Below are positions 1-8,924 of a stretch of DNA of 24,987 bases, piece after piece (within the stretch, counting starts at the first letter, position 1; each line of letters starts with the position of its first letter). A program made the translations under genes and the position numbers. The notes under the pieces are model-generated. The model was not told the DNA's origin. It saw only the letters and a list, made by a program, of their open reading frames with translations, and ran no database searches. The stretch comes from a virus: positions 1-24,987 of the IMG/VR virus record IMGVR_UViG_3300028827_000078; one strand, 5' to 3'.

Positions 1-2723
1 GCCTGGATTTCCCAATCCTTGAGCTTCAAGTTGGGATATATCCGACGAAGAGCCGCGCGCAGCTTGGCTAGGACTTCCCTCCACCATGGCACGGGAGTCG
101 GCTCCTCGGCGGCACGTGCGATAGCCTCCTCCGTCAAGGTCACGACGTTGAGCGCCTGCTCCTCCGTAAGGTTGGCGAAGGAGCGCGTCTCCGCGAAGTC
201 CCCGATGTCGGAGAGGTGAGGGTACTTCTCCAGCACCGCGCCGAGGTCCACGTACTTGGCCAGGCCAGCGGCAAGAGTCTGGACGTCGCGCTCGGAGAGT
301 ATGGACCTTAGGCCCCAATGGACGATGGTTTCATGAAGGAGCGTCCTCTGCACCCCCTCAGGAGAAAACACCCGATCTAGATTGATGAAGATGTAGCGAG
401 GATCGTCGATTTGCAAGAGTCCGTCCCAATCGCGGTCCTCCCTCACCATATCGATCGTCTCTGGCTTCACACTCCTCAACAGCAGCTCATCCCCTCGAAT
501 CGGACCTCGAACTTCTCCATTGGGCTCGACGAGGAAGAACGTCTCCTCAGGAGTGGAGTAGTCGACCAGGAGAATGTACCTCTCCCCGGGAGCGAGGGAG
601 GACGTGAGCCGGCGCGCCGCTTCCACCGCCCACGAGCGTCGGGAGGCGAGGGACGGTAGGTCCCCTCGCTTCATCTCAGACAGATGGATCGCCTTTCGGA
701 CCGCTGCGCCGGGGTAGTTATCCTCCGTCTGGTCCGTCCACAGCTCGTCTGCTTCCTTGAGGACGGACTCTACGGTCTGACCTTCAGTCTCCCGAACGAT
801 CTGGGTACGGAGGAGGCGAAGGAGTCTCCTATCCTCCTTCGGTGTGAGTGTATCCTTCTCTTGCTTGCTGAGAAGAGTTGAGAGCTCCTTCCGCTCCTCC
901 GGCGTGAGGTTCGGATAAAGATCGTCAACCGTCGGTTCTTTCTTCTGCTTCTTCTTCTCCGAAGTTGAGGGTTCCGGCTTGGTCTCTGGGGCTGAAGGTT
1001 CCGGAGTTGAGGGTTCTGGCTCCGGAGCCGGAGCCGGAGTCGGAGTCTCTGACTCAGGTTCCGGAGTTGGAGCCTCCAAGACCGAAGGTGGAAGGAGTTG
1101 CTCCTCCCTTTCCCTCTTCTTCCGTCTCCTCCGTCGGAACCCTCGCTCACTTGCCTTCAGACTCGTTGTCTTCGCGCCGTATGACTCTTCCGTGACGATC
1201 TCGAGCGCGCGGACACGAGCTTCCGCCTCGTCAATCTGCCCTTGCCGAAGCTCCTGAACTACATCACGGAGCTGCTGAACCTTCTCCTGCCCCAAGCGCG
1301 CGCGGAGTGCCATGTCGGCGGGGGTATTCGACGCGGCCTGGAAGATGTACGTCTCCAGACCCCGCACGGGATCGGGGATCTCTGGCTTCTCTCCAAAGAG
1401 AAGATGTCCATCCTTCGTCCGCCGCACCGAGACGAAATTCACCTTCTCGAACGCGGACTCCCCTTCCTCGACTCCCTCCAAGAACCGGTCTACGGAGGAG
1501 GGAATCTTGGACAGCTCTCTTTCCACCGACTCTGCAGGAGTGCCGAACTCCCGCACTAAGTCTTCCGTCCGACGGACCTCGGGCGTGGGTTCCTTCTCCG
1601 ACAGAACTTTCGTCAACAACTCTGGAGTGAGGACCTTCTTCAAATCGTCCTCCACCCGCGTGGGGACGTCCGGAGGCGGGGGCGCCTCCTTCGTGGGGGA
1701 TACCTTCTCCTGCGTCTTCCGAATATCCTCCAGCGCGGAAGTTTCCTCTGTCTCTTCCGTTGGACCTCCAACCCGCCTTCCGACCAACCCTGCACCGGCG
1801 CCGGGCAGGAAGCCTGCAGCAGCGCCGCCTGCCAAGGAGTTCAAGACCCGCGACTTCCCTTCCTCTCCCAAGAACTCGTAATTCTTGTCCACAATCGACC
1901 GCGCCGCGTCCTCGACGATGGCCTGAAGACCTTCCGTCCCGGCCTCCTGCCCTGCGACGATGGCGCCCATGAGCCCAGCCCGGACGGCTCTGGGCGCGGC
2001 GGCGATCCGCTTCATCACCTCGGAAGTGAACTCACCTCGCAGGCCGAGAGCCTTCATCACCGTTAGGATGGGCAAGGTCTCCAAGAACCCAATGACCGCA
2101 CCTCCCCCAGCCGCGATGAGCGGGTCCACTTCGCCCACTTCCGACATCTGCTCCTGCGCTATACCTCCCGCGCCCGTCAAGCCAGAGTACGCGACGACTC
2201 CCCGCGCCGCGTCCTTCGCCAAGGTTTCCCTCAACTTGGCCTCCACCGCCTTGCGAGTGAAGACCCCAACTCCCTTCTGCACCGCCTTCCTCGCGACGAG
2301 CCCGGACACGGCGCCCGCGCCGGACGAGACCAGCGCGCCAACGAGGAAGGGAAGGTTCTCCCCCGTCACGGAGGCGGCCCAGTTGAAGAAGTCCCCCACG
2401 TCCTGAATGGACTCTAGGTTCGGAACGGCCGCCGGGTACTTCTCCTGCGCCGCGCGGAGGGCCTCATCATACGCCACGTAGCGTTCCATCGCCGCATCAT
2501 CGAACCCTAGGACGTCCTGCAGGACTCCCACACCCGCCGACAGCGCCGGCCCCAAGGTGCTCACACCTCGAGCCACGCCCTTCGCGAACTCCCCCATGTC
2601 GGAAGGCGGCGCCGGCGCGGGCTCCTCCTTCCTCCCCAACCCGAGGGCGGCCTGCAGCTCCTCGTCTACAGACCCGCCCCTCGTGAACAGGGCCTGCTGC
2701 AACTCCCGATCGATGGGATCCAT
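1..2723 (-). CDS. Large internal virion protein with HExxxH metallopeptidase-like motif, partial (C-terminus beyond the left edge)
   Basis: An open frame runs from ATG at 2723 to the window edge, giving at least 907 residues; I translated long stretches across its length and met no stop. Residues 1-45 are acidic and proline-containing. Residues about 45-300 are Ala/Gly-rich helices with several hydrophobic stretches that could insert into membrane. Residues about 560-600 form a Pro/Glu/Ser/Thr linker of repeated PEP-like units. Near residue 797 the sequence LLHETIVHWGL gives H797, E798 and H802. This HExxxHxGL pattern is known from metallopeptidase domains of large phage polyvalent or ejected proteins. 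The start overlaps the preceding stop as TGATG, so translation is probably coupled. Position after the tail genes, size and hydrophobic helices fit a protein ejected into the host with the DNA. The peptidase role is inferred from one motif. Confidence 0.8.
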   Translation of the reverse strand, partial: MDPIDRELQQALFTRGGSVDEELQAALGLGRKEEPAPAPPSDMGEFAKGVARGVSTLGPALSAGVGVLQDVLGFDDAAMERYVAYDEALRAAQEKYPAAVPNLESIQDVGDFFNWAASVTGENLPFLVGALVSSGAGAVSGLVARKAVQKGVGVFTRKAVEAKLRETLAKDAARGVVAYSGLTGAGGIAQEQMSEVGEVDPLIAAGGGAVIGFLETLPILTVMKALGLRGEFTSEVMKRIAAAPRAVRAGLMGAIVAGQEAGTEGLQAIVEDAARSIVDKNYEFLGEEGKSRVLNSLAGGAAAGFLPGAGAGLVGRRVGGPTEETEETSALEDIRKTQEKVSPTKEAPPPPDVPTRVEDDLKKVLTPELLTKVLSEKEPTPEVRRTEDLVREFGTPAESVERELSKIPSSVDRFLEGVEEGESAFEKVNFVSVRRTKDGHLLFGEKPEIPDPVRGLETYIFQAASNTPADMALRARLGQEKVQQLRDVVQELRQGQIDEAEARVRALEIVTEESYGAKTTSLKASERGFRRRRRKKREREEQLLPPSVLEAPTPEPESETPTPAPAPEPEPSTPEPSAPETKPEPSTSEKKKQKKEPTVDDLYPNLTPEERKELSTLLSKQEKDTLTPKEDRRLLRLLRTQIVRETEGQTVESVLKEADELWTDQTEDNYPGAAVRKAIHLSEMKRGDLPSLASRRSWAVEAARRLTSSLAPGERYILLVDYSTPEETFFLVEPNGEVRGPIRGDELLLRSVKPETIDMVREDRDWDGLLQIDDPRYIFINLDRVFSPEGVQRTLLHETIVHWGLRSILSERDVQTLAAGLAKYVDLGAVLEKYPHLSDIGDFAETRSFANLTEEQALNVVTLTEEAIARAAEEPTPVPWWREVLAKLRAALRRIYPNLKLKDWEIQ

Positions 2724-3946
2724 CACTCAGCCTCCACCAGACGACGGAGCATCCGCTGTGCCCACCCCTTCTGCTTCTCATTGAGGTGTGGATAGATCGC
2801 TCTCAGCCTCTGCTCCGCCTCTCGAAGCTTCCTCTTCCTCAACTCCTCATCCGCGCCGGTCTCCTCCCGAAGGGCGCGGGGCCGGACTCCACTTCTCTTC
2901 CACTTCTCGACCATCCGAATGGTCCGCTCGACCTCTCGAAGGGTCTCCAAGTTCGCCTTCGCTCCTACCGACTTCTTCTCCTTGATTGCCTTCTCTCTGT
3001 GCGCCTCCTGTCTCTCGACGACGCGCCGAGTCTCCTCCACTTGCTTCTCCCGACGAAGCTCCTCTCTACTGGGAAGATCCCGCTCCCGTGGAGGAGCCAT
3101 CCTTCGAGAAGCCGGCGCGGGTGCTGGCTTCCCTCCACTCCAATCCTCTGGGATGTACCGCAGCAAGGCGTCCATCTGGGCGGGGTTCAGTCCGGAGGCG
3201 CGGATCTTCTCCACCAACTGATCGCGGCTCAATCCATACTTCTCCCCCACGGCCATGACTTGCCGCGCGCGACTTGACGCATCGAACCCGATGAGCGCAG
3301 GGTCCTCCGTCGTCGCGGCTTCGCGCACCCTCCTGTACTCATCCATCAACGTCTCGATCGGAACAGGGTCGAGGTCGTTCTGGTGCCTCGAGATGACCGC
3401 ATCCCACAACTGAGCGTTGAACTTTCGTCCCGCGCTCTCCTCCTCCAGCTGGAGCTGACGACCAAGGAGCTCGTTCCTTCTCTTCAAGGCCGCCATTCGC
3501 TCCTCGTGCTGAAGGGCAGACTGCCGTAACTGCTTGTCCAGTCGATTGGCTTCTGCCTCCACACGTCCCCTTGCAATCTGTCGACGCGCCTCCGTGTCCG
3601 CTCTTCGCGCCGCGACGCCTTCCCGCTGCACGTCCACTTGCTCCCGACGAATCTGAAGGCCTTCTTCCTCCTGCCGCGCCTTCCGCTCTCGCTCCGCTTG
3701 CGCCTGAGCCTCACGCACAACATCCCCGCCGGCCGCCATCCCTCCTTGGATCGCGCGGGAGATTTGGTCCGTTCGCGACTGGCCCGGCACCCGATCTTGC
3801 GCCAGCCGTGCACCGAGCTCGGCGAGGATAGCCCCCTTCACTGGGTCTTGGAACGCGTCCCTCAGCGCATAGATGAAGGACCTCCATCCTTCCTTTCTCC
3901 TCTGCAGCACCTCTGGAGGAGGGTCTGAAGGAATGATACCTTCCAT
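2723..3946 (-). CDS. Putative internal virion protein with long coiled coil
   Basis: A 407-residue protein. ATG at 3946 is preceded by GGAGG at a 9-nt spacing. Residues about 80-190 are almost uninterrupted charged helix rich in Glu, Arg, Gln and Ala, a strong coiled-coil signature. A mixed globular part follows to about residue 275, then a second charged helical stretch and a basic C-terminus. No catalytic motif is visible. It lies between a small proline-rich protein and the giant metallopeptidase-motif protein and shares a TGATG junction with the latter. Podoviruses place ejection proteins of this kind in this position, so I infer an internal core or ejection role. Sequence alone does not identify a family. 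Confidence 0.75.
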   Translation of the reverse strand: MEGIIPSDPPPEVLQRRKEGWRSFIYALRDAFQDPVKGAILAELGARLAQDRVPGQSRTDQISRAIQGGMAAGGDVVREAQAQAERERKARQEEEGLQIRREQVDVQREGVAARRADTEARRQIARGRVEAEANRLDKQLRQSALQHEERMAALKRRNELLGRQLQLEEESAGRKFNAQLWDAVISRHQNDLDPVPIETLMDEYRRVREAATTEDPALIGFDASSRARQVMAVGEKYGLSRDQLVEKIRASGLNPAQMDALLRYIPEDWSGGKPAPAPASRRMAPPRERDLPSREELRREKQVEETRRVVERQEAHREKAIKEKKSVGAKANLETLREVERTIRMVEKWKRSGVRPRALREETGADEELRKRKLREAEQRLRAIYPHLNEKQKGWAQRMLRRLVEAE

Positions 3947-3948
3947 CT

Positions 3949-4353
3949 CTACATACCTCCGAAGATCAGCTTGACCAAGCTGTCCACTGGAGTCGGACTA
4001 CCGCTCCGACTCAACCGCTCCGACCTCAGTCGGGGCTGCACCGTCTTTCCGCTCGCGCCGCGAGGTGCCGACGCTGGCGCATACCTCGGCTGGGGAGGAG
4101 GTGCCGGCGGCTTCGCACTGAGGAGACTCAGATTCGCCTTCTCTGGCCCTTCCTTCTTTCGTGGCATCAGCGCCCCAGCGGGAGTCGCGTCCGCGATGAC
4201 TTGCTCTGGGGTTCGGGTCGTCTGGGGAATGGGCAACCAATTCTGGACTTCCTTCATCGGTGGAGGCTCCCCAGTCCTCGCCGCTCTGTCCAGGAAGGAC
4301 TCGAACAGAACAGGATCTTGCATCGTGTCAAACAGCTTGCCAAAGAAGTCCAT
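3949..4353 (-). CDS. Small proline-rich putative virion protein
   Basis: A 134-residue protein starting at ATG 4353 with GGAGG five bases upstream. It opens with an amphipathic helix (MDFFGKLFDTM), has a proline-, alanine- and basic-rich, probably disordered middle, and closes with a second hydrophobic helix (DSLVKLIFGGM). The FxxKLF start echoes that of the next upstream protein (MGFLSKLFGGG), a common look for phage internal virion proteins. Function unknown; membrane-active or core-associated roles are possible. Gene neighbours are probable ejection proteins on both sides, with gaps under 10 bp. Confidence 0.7.
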   Translation of the reverse strand: MDFFGKLFDTMQDPVLFESFLDRAARTGEPPPMKEVQNWLPIPQTTRTPEQVIADATPAGALMPRKKEGPEKANLSLLSAKPPAPPPQPRYAPASAPRGASGKTVQPRLRSERLSRSGSPTPVDSLVKLIFGGM

Positions 4354-4362
4354 CTCAACCTC

Positions 4363-5250
4363 CTAGAGAAGTAGCCCCGCCAAGAGCCCCACTCCTCCAC
4401 CGACAGCCGACCCCACACCAAGGACCGACCCAAGCCGAGCGCCCTGCAGCCCAAGTCCAATGGCCGACTGCAGGCCGCCCCCTCCACCACGCGCGGCCAT
4501 CGCCGTCGTCTGCGACATCCCTCCAGGCAGCCCGAAGAGGATGTTCGCGTAATTGGCCAGAGCGATGTCCCTCGCGTCTTGAGAGAAGGTCTCCTGCGCG
4601 TTCTTCGCCTCGAGTTCCGCTTGCGCTTGCTGCTGCCGCTGCTGCCCGACTCCAGACTCAATCAGCCCCGGAACTGCGGCCATCTTCGCCGTCTCGGGCG
4701 CCAACCCCAATATCCTCAGATACGCTTGCAGCCCCCTCTGGTACGCATCATTGGCCATCCGCGCGCCGATGTTCCCCGCCTCTCTCATCGACGCCTCGCC
4801 GATCAGCCCTTCCGCGACGCCCTGCCGACTGCTCCCCACGTTCCCCGTCAGCATCGCCGAGCCCCGCACGGCCGGGAGCAGCTCCGTAGACACCTTCCGA
4901 AATATCGGATCTACCGCCGCGGAGATCGCGCCCTGAACCAGCTCCGAGTTCGGGTCCAATAGTTGAGGAATCAGCTCTCGATTCGTCCCAAACAGCAGAT
5001 CCGCGTAGTTCCGGATAGCTCCAGCCGCCGGCCCTGCGAGCTCGTTCTGAGCTTGCACTTGCAGTGGGTCGAACCCAGCGACCAACTGGTTGGGAAGTCG
5101 CGCATTCAGGTTCTCCCTGTACGCCTGCTGCGCGCCCCTCGCCAATTCCTCATAATACGGCATCCACTCTGGGAGTGGACGGTCCACCACGGACGTGACT
5201 GCGGGCTTCTCCTTCCTTCCTCCACCAAAGAGCTTGCTCAGAAACCCCAT
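4363..5250 (-). CDS. Putative DNA ejection / internal virion protein
   Basis: A 295-residue protein starting at ATG 5250, overlapping the preceding stop as TAATG. It begins MGFLSKLFGGG, continues as an alanine- and glutamine-rich helical body including a QRQQQAQAELEAK segment near residues 205-220, and ends in a glycine/alanine/leucine-rich hydrophobic tail (about 255-295) with a glycine-zipper look able to span a membrane. This layout, and the place between tail genes and giant internal proteins, resembles injection proteins of environmental podoviruses. No enzymatic motif is visible. The assignment rests on context and composition. Confidence 0.75.
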   Translation of the reverse strand: MGFLSKLFGGGRKEKPAVTSVVDRPLPEWMPYYEELARGAQQAYRENLNARLPNQLVAGFDPLQVQAQNELAGPAAGAIRNYADLLFGTNRELIPQLLDPNSELVQGAISAAVDPIFRKVSTELLPAVRGSAMLTGNVGSSRQGVAEGLIGEASMREAGNIGARMANDAYQRGLQAYLRILGLAPETAKMAAVPGLIESGVGQQRQQQAQAELEAKNAQETFSQDARDIALANYANILFGLPGGMSQTTAMAARGGGGGLQSAIGLGLQGARLGSVLGVGSAVGGGVGLLAGLLL

Positions 5251-5891
5251 TATCCTACCCTCTCCACAAGGAAGTCTAGCCGAAGCAAGTTCTTCGTGCT
5301 TCCCGAATCCTGGTACACTACCGGCTCCACGTAATCGTTAGAAGAGACGGACGTAATCATCCAGCCCGCTCCTCGAATTATGTCCTCGAACGTCGCGACC
5401 CAATTCGCCGTCCCATTCTTGCTGAACCCAATCCAACCTGTCTTCCCTGTCCCTACATCCTCCATCTCCCCCGCGACCGACACCTTTATCCGCGCCGTTT
5501 CCCCAAAGGTAATCCTTCCTCCTGACCCCCACCCGAACGGGTCGTACCACTCAATCATCCCACTCGGGACTATCACCGTCCCAGTCGAGAGCGCCTCCGC
5601 GCTCCCCAACGACGTGCCCCAAAGAAGCATCGGCTGGTTGAGATTGATGAACGCTCCATTCTTATGTCCATACAACCCCCAACCTCCCGAGGCCCAAGAC
5701 TCATCCCCGTCCGAACTCCATCTCAAGTCTCCCTCTTGCCCCTTTATGTCACTCTCCCGCACCTTGAGACGAATGGACTCAAACTCCGGCGCACGCAGCG
5801 CCAGGGACACTGACGTTAACTCCTCCTCCACATACCGCCGGAGCTCCTCAACTCCGCCCTCCGGCGAAGGGAACGGACTGTACGCGGTCAC
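5250..5891 (-). CDS. Putative tail-associated virion protein
   Basis: A 213-residue protein. The start is GTG at 5891, overlapping the preceding stop as GTGA, with GGGGAGA about six bases upstream. The N-terminus (EELRRYVEEELTSVSLAL, residues about 15-32) is a helix of a type common at the start of short phage fibre or neck proteins. The remainder is Gly/Trp/Ser-rich and likely beta-structured, with a WSSDGDESWASGGWG stretch. No named family is recognised. It follows the nozzle-like protein directly and precedes the ejection proteins, so a tail or tail-tip role is inferred. Confidence 0.7.
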   Translation of the reverse strand: MTAYSPFPSPEGGVEELRRYVEEELTSVSLALRAPEFESIRLKVRESDIKGQEGDLRWSSDGDESWASGGWGLYGHKNGAFINLNQPMLLWGTSLGSAEALSTGTVIVPSGMIEWYDPFGWGSGGRITFGETARIKVSVAGEMEDVGTGKTGWIGFSKNGTANWVATFEDIIRGAGWMITSVSSNDYVEPVVYQDSGSTKNLLRLDFLVERVG

Positions 5892-7477
5892 CAGATTCTC
5901 CCCGTCAGCTCAAGCTCTAAGAGATACCCTTCCAACTTCCACGCCTGATTCCCACTTGACTCGAACCGAATTGAGTGCAGCCGATAGGAAGGAATCCACA
6001 CCGGAATGCTCTCATCTACTCCAATCTCGAAGCTCCAAGGACCATGCCATGTGATGGACCCCCCTGCCTCACTCTGTCCCCCAACGTACACCTGCACGGT
6101 TCCCGTCCCCGTAAACCGCGGCATGATGCGCTTCAGAAGCTTCCAAGAGGTCGCATCCCGTAAGAGATTTCCATACCTATCTAAGACGTACCCTATCTCC
6201 GTTCGTTCCAGAGAGCAGGACATGTCTGCCCCATTCATCTGCTCTCCATACTCTGCCATCAGGAGCTTGGAGTTCGCTGCAGACGCCTGAACGAGCCGCC
6301 GGATCGTAGGATTATACTCCCTCTCATCGATGATAGTCATCATCTCATCGATGACTGTGGTAGTCATCCCATCGATGAAGCTCGGCGACGCTCCCGTATC
6401 CAGCACTCCCCGCGCGGCGTGGACGACTGAACTCAATTCCCTCACGCCCCACTTATCTTCCCTCACATTATACACCAACGCGAGAGTGCACTCCGACTCC
6501 CCAGACTCAGGGAAGCACACCCACACCTCCTGAGTCTCATCATTCGCCACCACGAAGGAAGCCTTCAAGTTGTCATTGTCCACCGTATTGAACAACCACT
6601 GCCGAAGCTTCCCCCTAAGTATACTCTTTATCGACCTCCCTTCCACCTGCACCACATCGTCATACCCAAGGGCAATCTGCCGAATTGGCGAGTACACCTG
6701 AGTAACGCAGTGTGGGGCGAAGATCCCGAACGCCCGACTCAAGTACTCGAAGTTGTACACGAACGTTCGTCCGACGTAAGTCATCGCGACGACTGCATCT
6801 TCCTTATACACCACATTGACCTGCCCCATGGACATCATATCCACCACATGTCCGGGCGTGTCTGCGAGGTCCTTCTCCCCCGTCAACTTCGTCGGATCTG
6901 TCTCGTCCCACGAGTCCGGCAGTGTCCCTGGGTCCGCGACGCTGGACCACTTGACCAACTGTGGGTACCTCGTCGAGTCCTTCGTCACGTCCCCCACAAT
7001 TAGCTGATTTAGATGAGGCCGCAGCACTCGACACCTCATCGTGGTCACTCCTGAGGGCGGCCAGTTCGTCAAGTCCGCGAACTTGACCCCCGTATCTCCT
7101 CCCCAATACTGCGGATTGTCGTTCGGATTGCTCACCACCACAACGCCGCTCAGGACTCCTCCAGTCCACTTCTCCCCCACTGTGGCATTGTACCCACCGA
7201 CCTTCGACAGATCCGTCGCCGACGACCCGTCATGCACGTATATCGCTGACAGCCCGCAATACAGCCAGAACTGATGAACCGGCGTCACAAACGGAATCAG
7301 ATAGTACGGCTTCACCGCCGTCGGCGAGTATACCTCAATCTCGCCCTTCGACTTGACCGCCGCCCCATCCCGGAACACCACATTCCGCGCGTTCGTCCAC
7401 GCATTTATGGGAAGTTCCCTCGGCATGGGGTCCTTCACAACCCCATACTGACCCGCCGGTGTCACGTCAATCAGCAT
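5888..7477 (-). CDS. Putative tail nozzle / beta-propeller-type tail protein
   Basis: A 529-residue protein. I place the start at ATG 7477, whose ATG overlaps the preceding stop (TGATG); a TTG lies one codon upstream. The N-terminus contains a segment of the type WTNARNVVFRDGAAVKSKG (residues about 28-46), a pattern of large podoviral tail proteins that begin with a 'new variable from input data' style beta-strand region. The protein is beta-rich throughout, with many Val/Thr/Trp/Gly strands and no catalytic motif. Size and location just after the fibre genes and before ejection proteins fit the tail-tube nozzle or plug proteins such as T7 gp12 or P22 gp10. That equivalence is an inference from architecture. 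A small in-frame repeat occurs near residues 367-386. Confidence 0.75.
   Translation of the reverse strand: MLIDVTPAGQYGVVKDPMPRELPINAWTNARNVVFRDGAAVKSKGEIEVYSPTAVKPYYLIPFVTPVHQFWLYCGLSAIYVHDGSSATDLSKVGGYNATVGEKWTGGVLSGVVVVSNPNDNPQYWGGDTGVKFADLTNWPPSGVTTMRCRVLRPHLNQLIVGDVTKDSTRYPQLVKWSSVADPGTLPDSWDETDPTKLTGEKDLADTPGHVVDMMSMGQVNVVYKEDAVVAMTYVGRTFVYNFEYLSRAFGIFAPHCVTQVYSPIRQIALGYDDVVQVEGRSIKSILRGKLRQWLFNTVDNDNLKASFVVANDETQEVWVCFPESGESECTLALVYNVREDKWGVRELSSVVHAARGVLDTGASPSFIDGMTTTVIDEMMTIIDEREYNPTIRRLVQASAANSKLLMAEYGEQMNGADMSCSLERTEIGYVLDRYGNLLRDATSWKLLKRIMPRFTGTGTVQVYVGGQSEAGGSITWHGPWSFEIGVDESIPVWIPSYRLHSIRFESSGNQAWKLEGYLLELELTGRIW
6324..6378. repeat. Triple TCATCGATGA repeat inside the nozzle-like gene
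   Basis: TCATCGATGA occurs at 6324-6333 and 6345-6354, and CCATCGATGA at 6369-6378, spaced 21 and 24 bp, so the reading frame is preserved. The unit is its own reverse complement. On the coding strand it encodes a run of short Ile-Asp motifs (FIDGMTTTVIDEMMTIIDERE). Confidence 0.75.
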
Positions 7478-8307
7478 CAACTAACACTCCCATACACCGA
7501 GCCTTGCGGGTCCCACGTGACTGCACGTCCGTTCAATCTCACCGCTCTGCCAGGGCTTCCCCCCGCCAACCCAGTAGATTGATAGAGTCGATAATAGTTC
7601 GAGGACGGTAGGTCCATGTAATACCCACTTCCTCCCGTCTGACCCGCGGCGCCAAGTCCGCCACCGTCGCCGCCGTACCCACAGTGGGAATTGTTCCCCT
7701 CACCATACGGAACTGACGGACCGCCGGAACCTCCAGCTGTGGCACTGCCCGCGTTACCTGCGACTCCATAGCCCGGCTTCGCTCCAGGAATGTCGTTATT
7801 TCCAGGGCTACCACCAAGTCCGTACCCAGCACCGCCACCGCCTCCGCTACCAGAGCCAGCAGACCTCGTACTGAAGAACGTACCTGCGGAGGAGCCTCCA
7901 CCCCCACCTCCACCACCGCCGCCTCCAATCGTCCCTGAGTTGGCGACCGTGAGGTCGAAGTCGAGCAGGATAGCGTCGCCTCCATCTCCCCCCACCTGCC
8001 CTCCATAAGCAGACGACTGGCCCGCACTTCGTCCCGTGCCTCCGGCGCCACCCTTTCCTACGACATACCCCTGATTCACCAACGTAATCACCGACCCTGT
8101 CGGCCAGGACCCCGTCCGCAACGCCGGAGATCCCGTACTCGCTGACGATACGATTACACCAGGACTAATCGTAAACGTCGCAAGCACAGGCCCCCCTCCA
8201 TACCCATTGGCATCTGCCAAGGACCGAAGGTCCACATTCTGCATGTTGGACGAGATGGTGTACGAGAACCTCTCGTACCCATCCCCAAGATGATGTGCTC
8301 CGAACAT
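7477..8307 (-). CDS. Glycine-rich tail tip / receptor-binding-like protein
   Basis: A 276-residue protein from ATG 8307, overlapping the preceding stop as TAATG. Residues about 1-80 are beta-rich. Residues 82-230 are dominated by glycine: a run of 11 glycines at 128-138, a GSGSGGGGGAG block near 151-161 and further GG pairs. The last 30 residues (AVRLNGRAVTWDPQGSVYGSVS) resemble the closing segment of phage host-specificity proteins. Glycine-rich blocks of this sort form polyglycine-II lattices in some phage adhesins, for example T-even gp38-type tips. I infer a receptor-contacting tip; exact family not established. Confidence 0.75.
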   Translation of the reverse strand: MFGAHHLGDGYERFSYTISSNMQNVDLRSLADANGYGGGPVLATFTISPGVIVSSASTGSPALRTGSWPTGSVITLVNQGYVVGKGGAGGTGRSAGQSSAYGGQVGGDGGDAILLDFDLTVANSGTIGGGGGGGGGGGSSAGTFFSTRSAGSGSGGGGGAGYGLGGSPGNNDIPGAKPGYGVAGNAGSATAGGSGGPSVPYGEGNNSHCGYGGDGGGLGAAGQTGGSGYYMDLPSSNYYRLYQSTGLAGGSPGRAVRLNGRAVTWDPQGSVYGSVS

Positions 8308-8918
8308 TACTGGAAGTCCGTCACTGCCACACCATACATGTACGTTCCATCACAGTAGAACGAGATGATGTGCGTCTCTCCCGCTCCAAGTGAGGGCGCG
8401 CCGCCTCCGAACGGCCACTTGTACGCTGACCCAAACGAGGTGATACTTCCCGCTCCCGTCACGAGCAGACTGTACCATCCTCCCGCCTTCATGTTCGTTG
8501 GATTGTTGAGCGTCCGTCCCGTTGCCCCCACAGTCACCTTCGCTGCCGGCGCCACGTCCAAGTCCCAATCGATCGCCGCTCCGTCTGTCAGAGTTCCCTG
8601 TGAGTGGTACTGCTGCTGAGTGTACCCCCTCACCGTCCCCGCGAGCCAGTTGCTCAAGTCGAGCGCAGCCCGAGCCGCCGCCTGGTTCGCCGCTTGCAGG
8701 AAGGTGTCAATGAACGACTGCCGTCCAGCTAGACTGTTCAGCTCCCCCTGAGTCGCATTCACCGCTCCCGTCAAGTACGGGAACGTGTTAAGAAGGACGT
8801 TCTTGATACCCCTCAAGTGGTCATCCAACGACGCCCCGTAGTCCGTGCTCCCATCCGGGTTGTTCTTATTCAGGTTGCTGATGAACTTGTCCGCGCCGAC
8901 GAGATCTTCCAAAGGCAT
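8307..8918 (-). CDS. Short tail fibre-like protein
   Basis: A 203-residue protein. ATG at 8918 is preceded by a GAGGTGATGAGAG leader. Residues about 1-60 carry the segment DDHLRGIKNVLLNTFPYLTGAV, a recurrent N-terminal attachment motif of phage tail fibres and tip proteins. Residues about 120-203 are a beta-rich domain (GGWYSLLVTGAGSITSFGS, ETHIISFYCDGTYMYGVAV) seen at the C-terminus of many phage receptor-binding proteins. The two halves are joined by an Ala/Gln helix. The neighbouring glycine-rich protein overlaps its stop, suggesting the two act together at the tail tip. Receptor not predictable. Confidence 0.8.
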   Translation of the reverse strand: MPLEDLVGADKFISNLNKNNPDGSTDYGASLDDHLRGIKNVLLNTFPYLTGAVNATQGELNSLAGRQSFIDTFLQAANQAAARAALDLSNWLAGTVRGYTQQQYHSQGTLTDGAAIDWDLDVAPAAKVTVGATGRTLNNPTNMKAGGWYSLLVTGAGSITSFGSAYKWPFGGGAPSLGAGETHIISFYCDGTYMYGVAVTDFQ

Positions 8919-8924
8919 CTCTCA

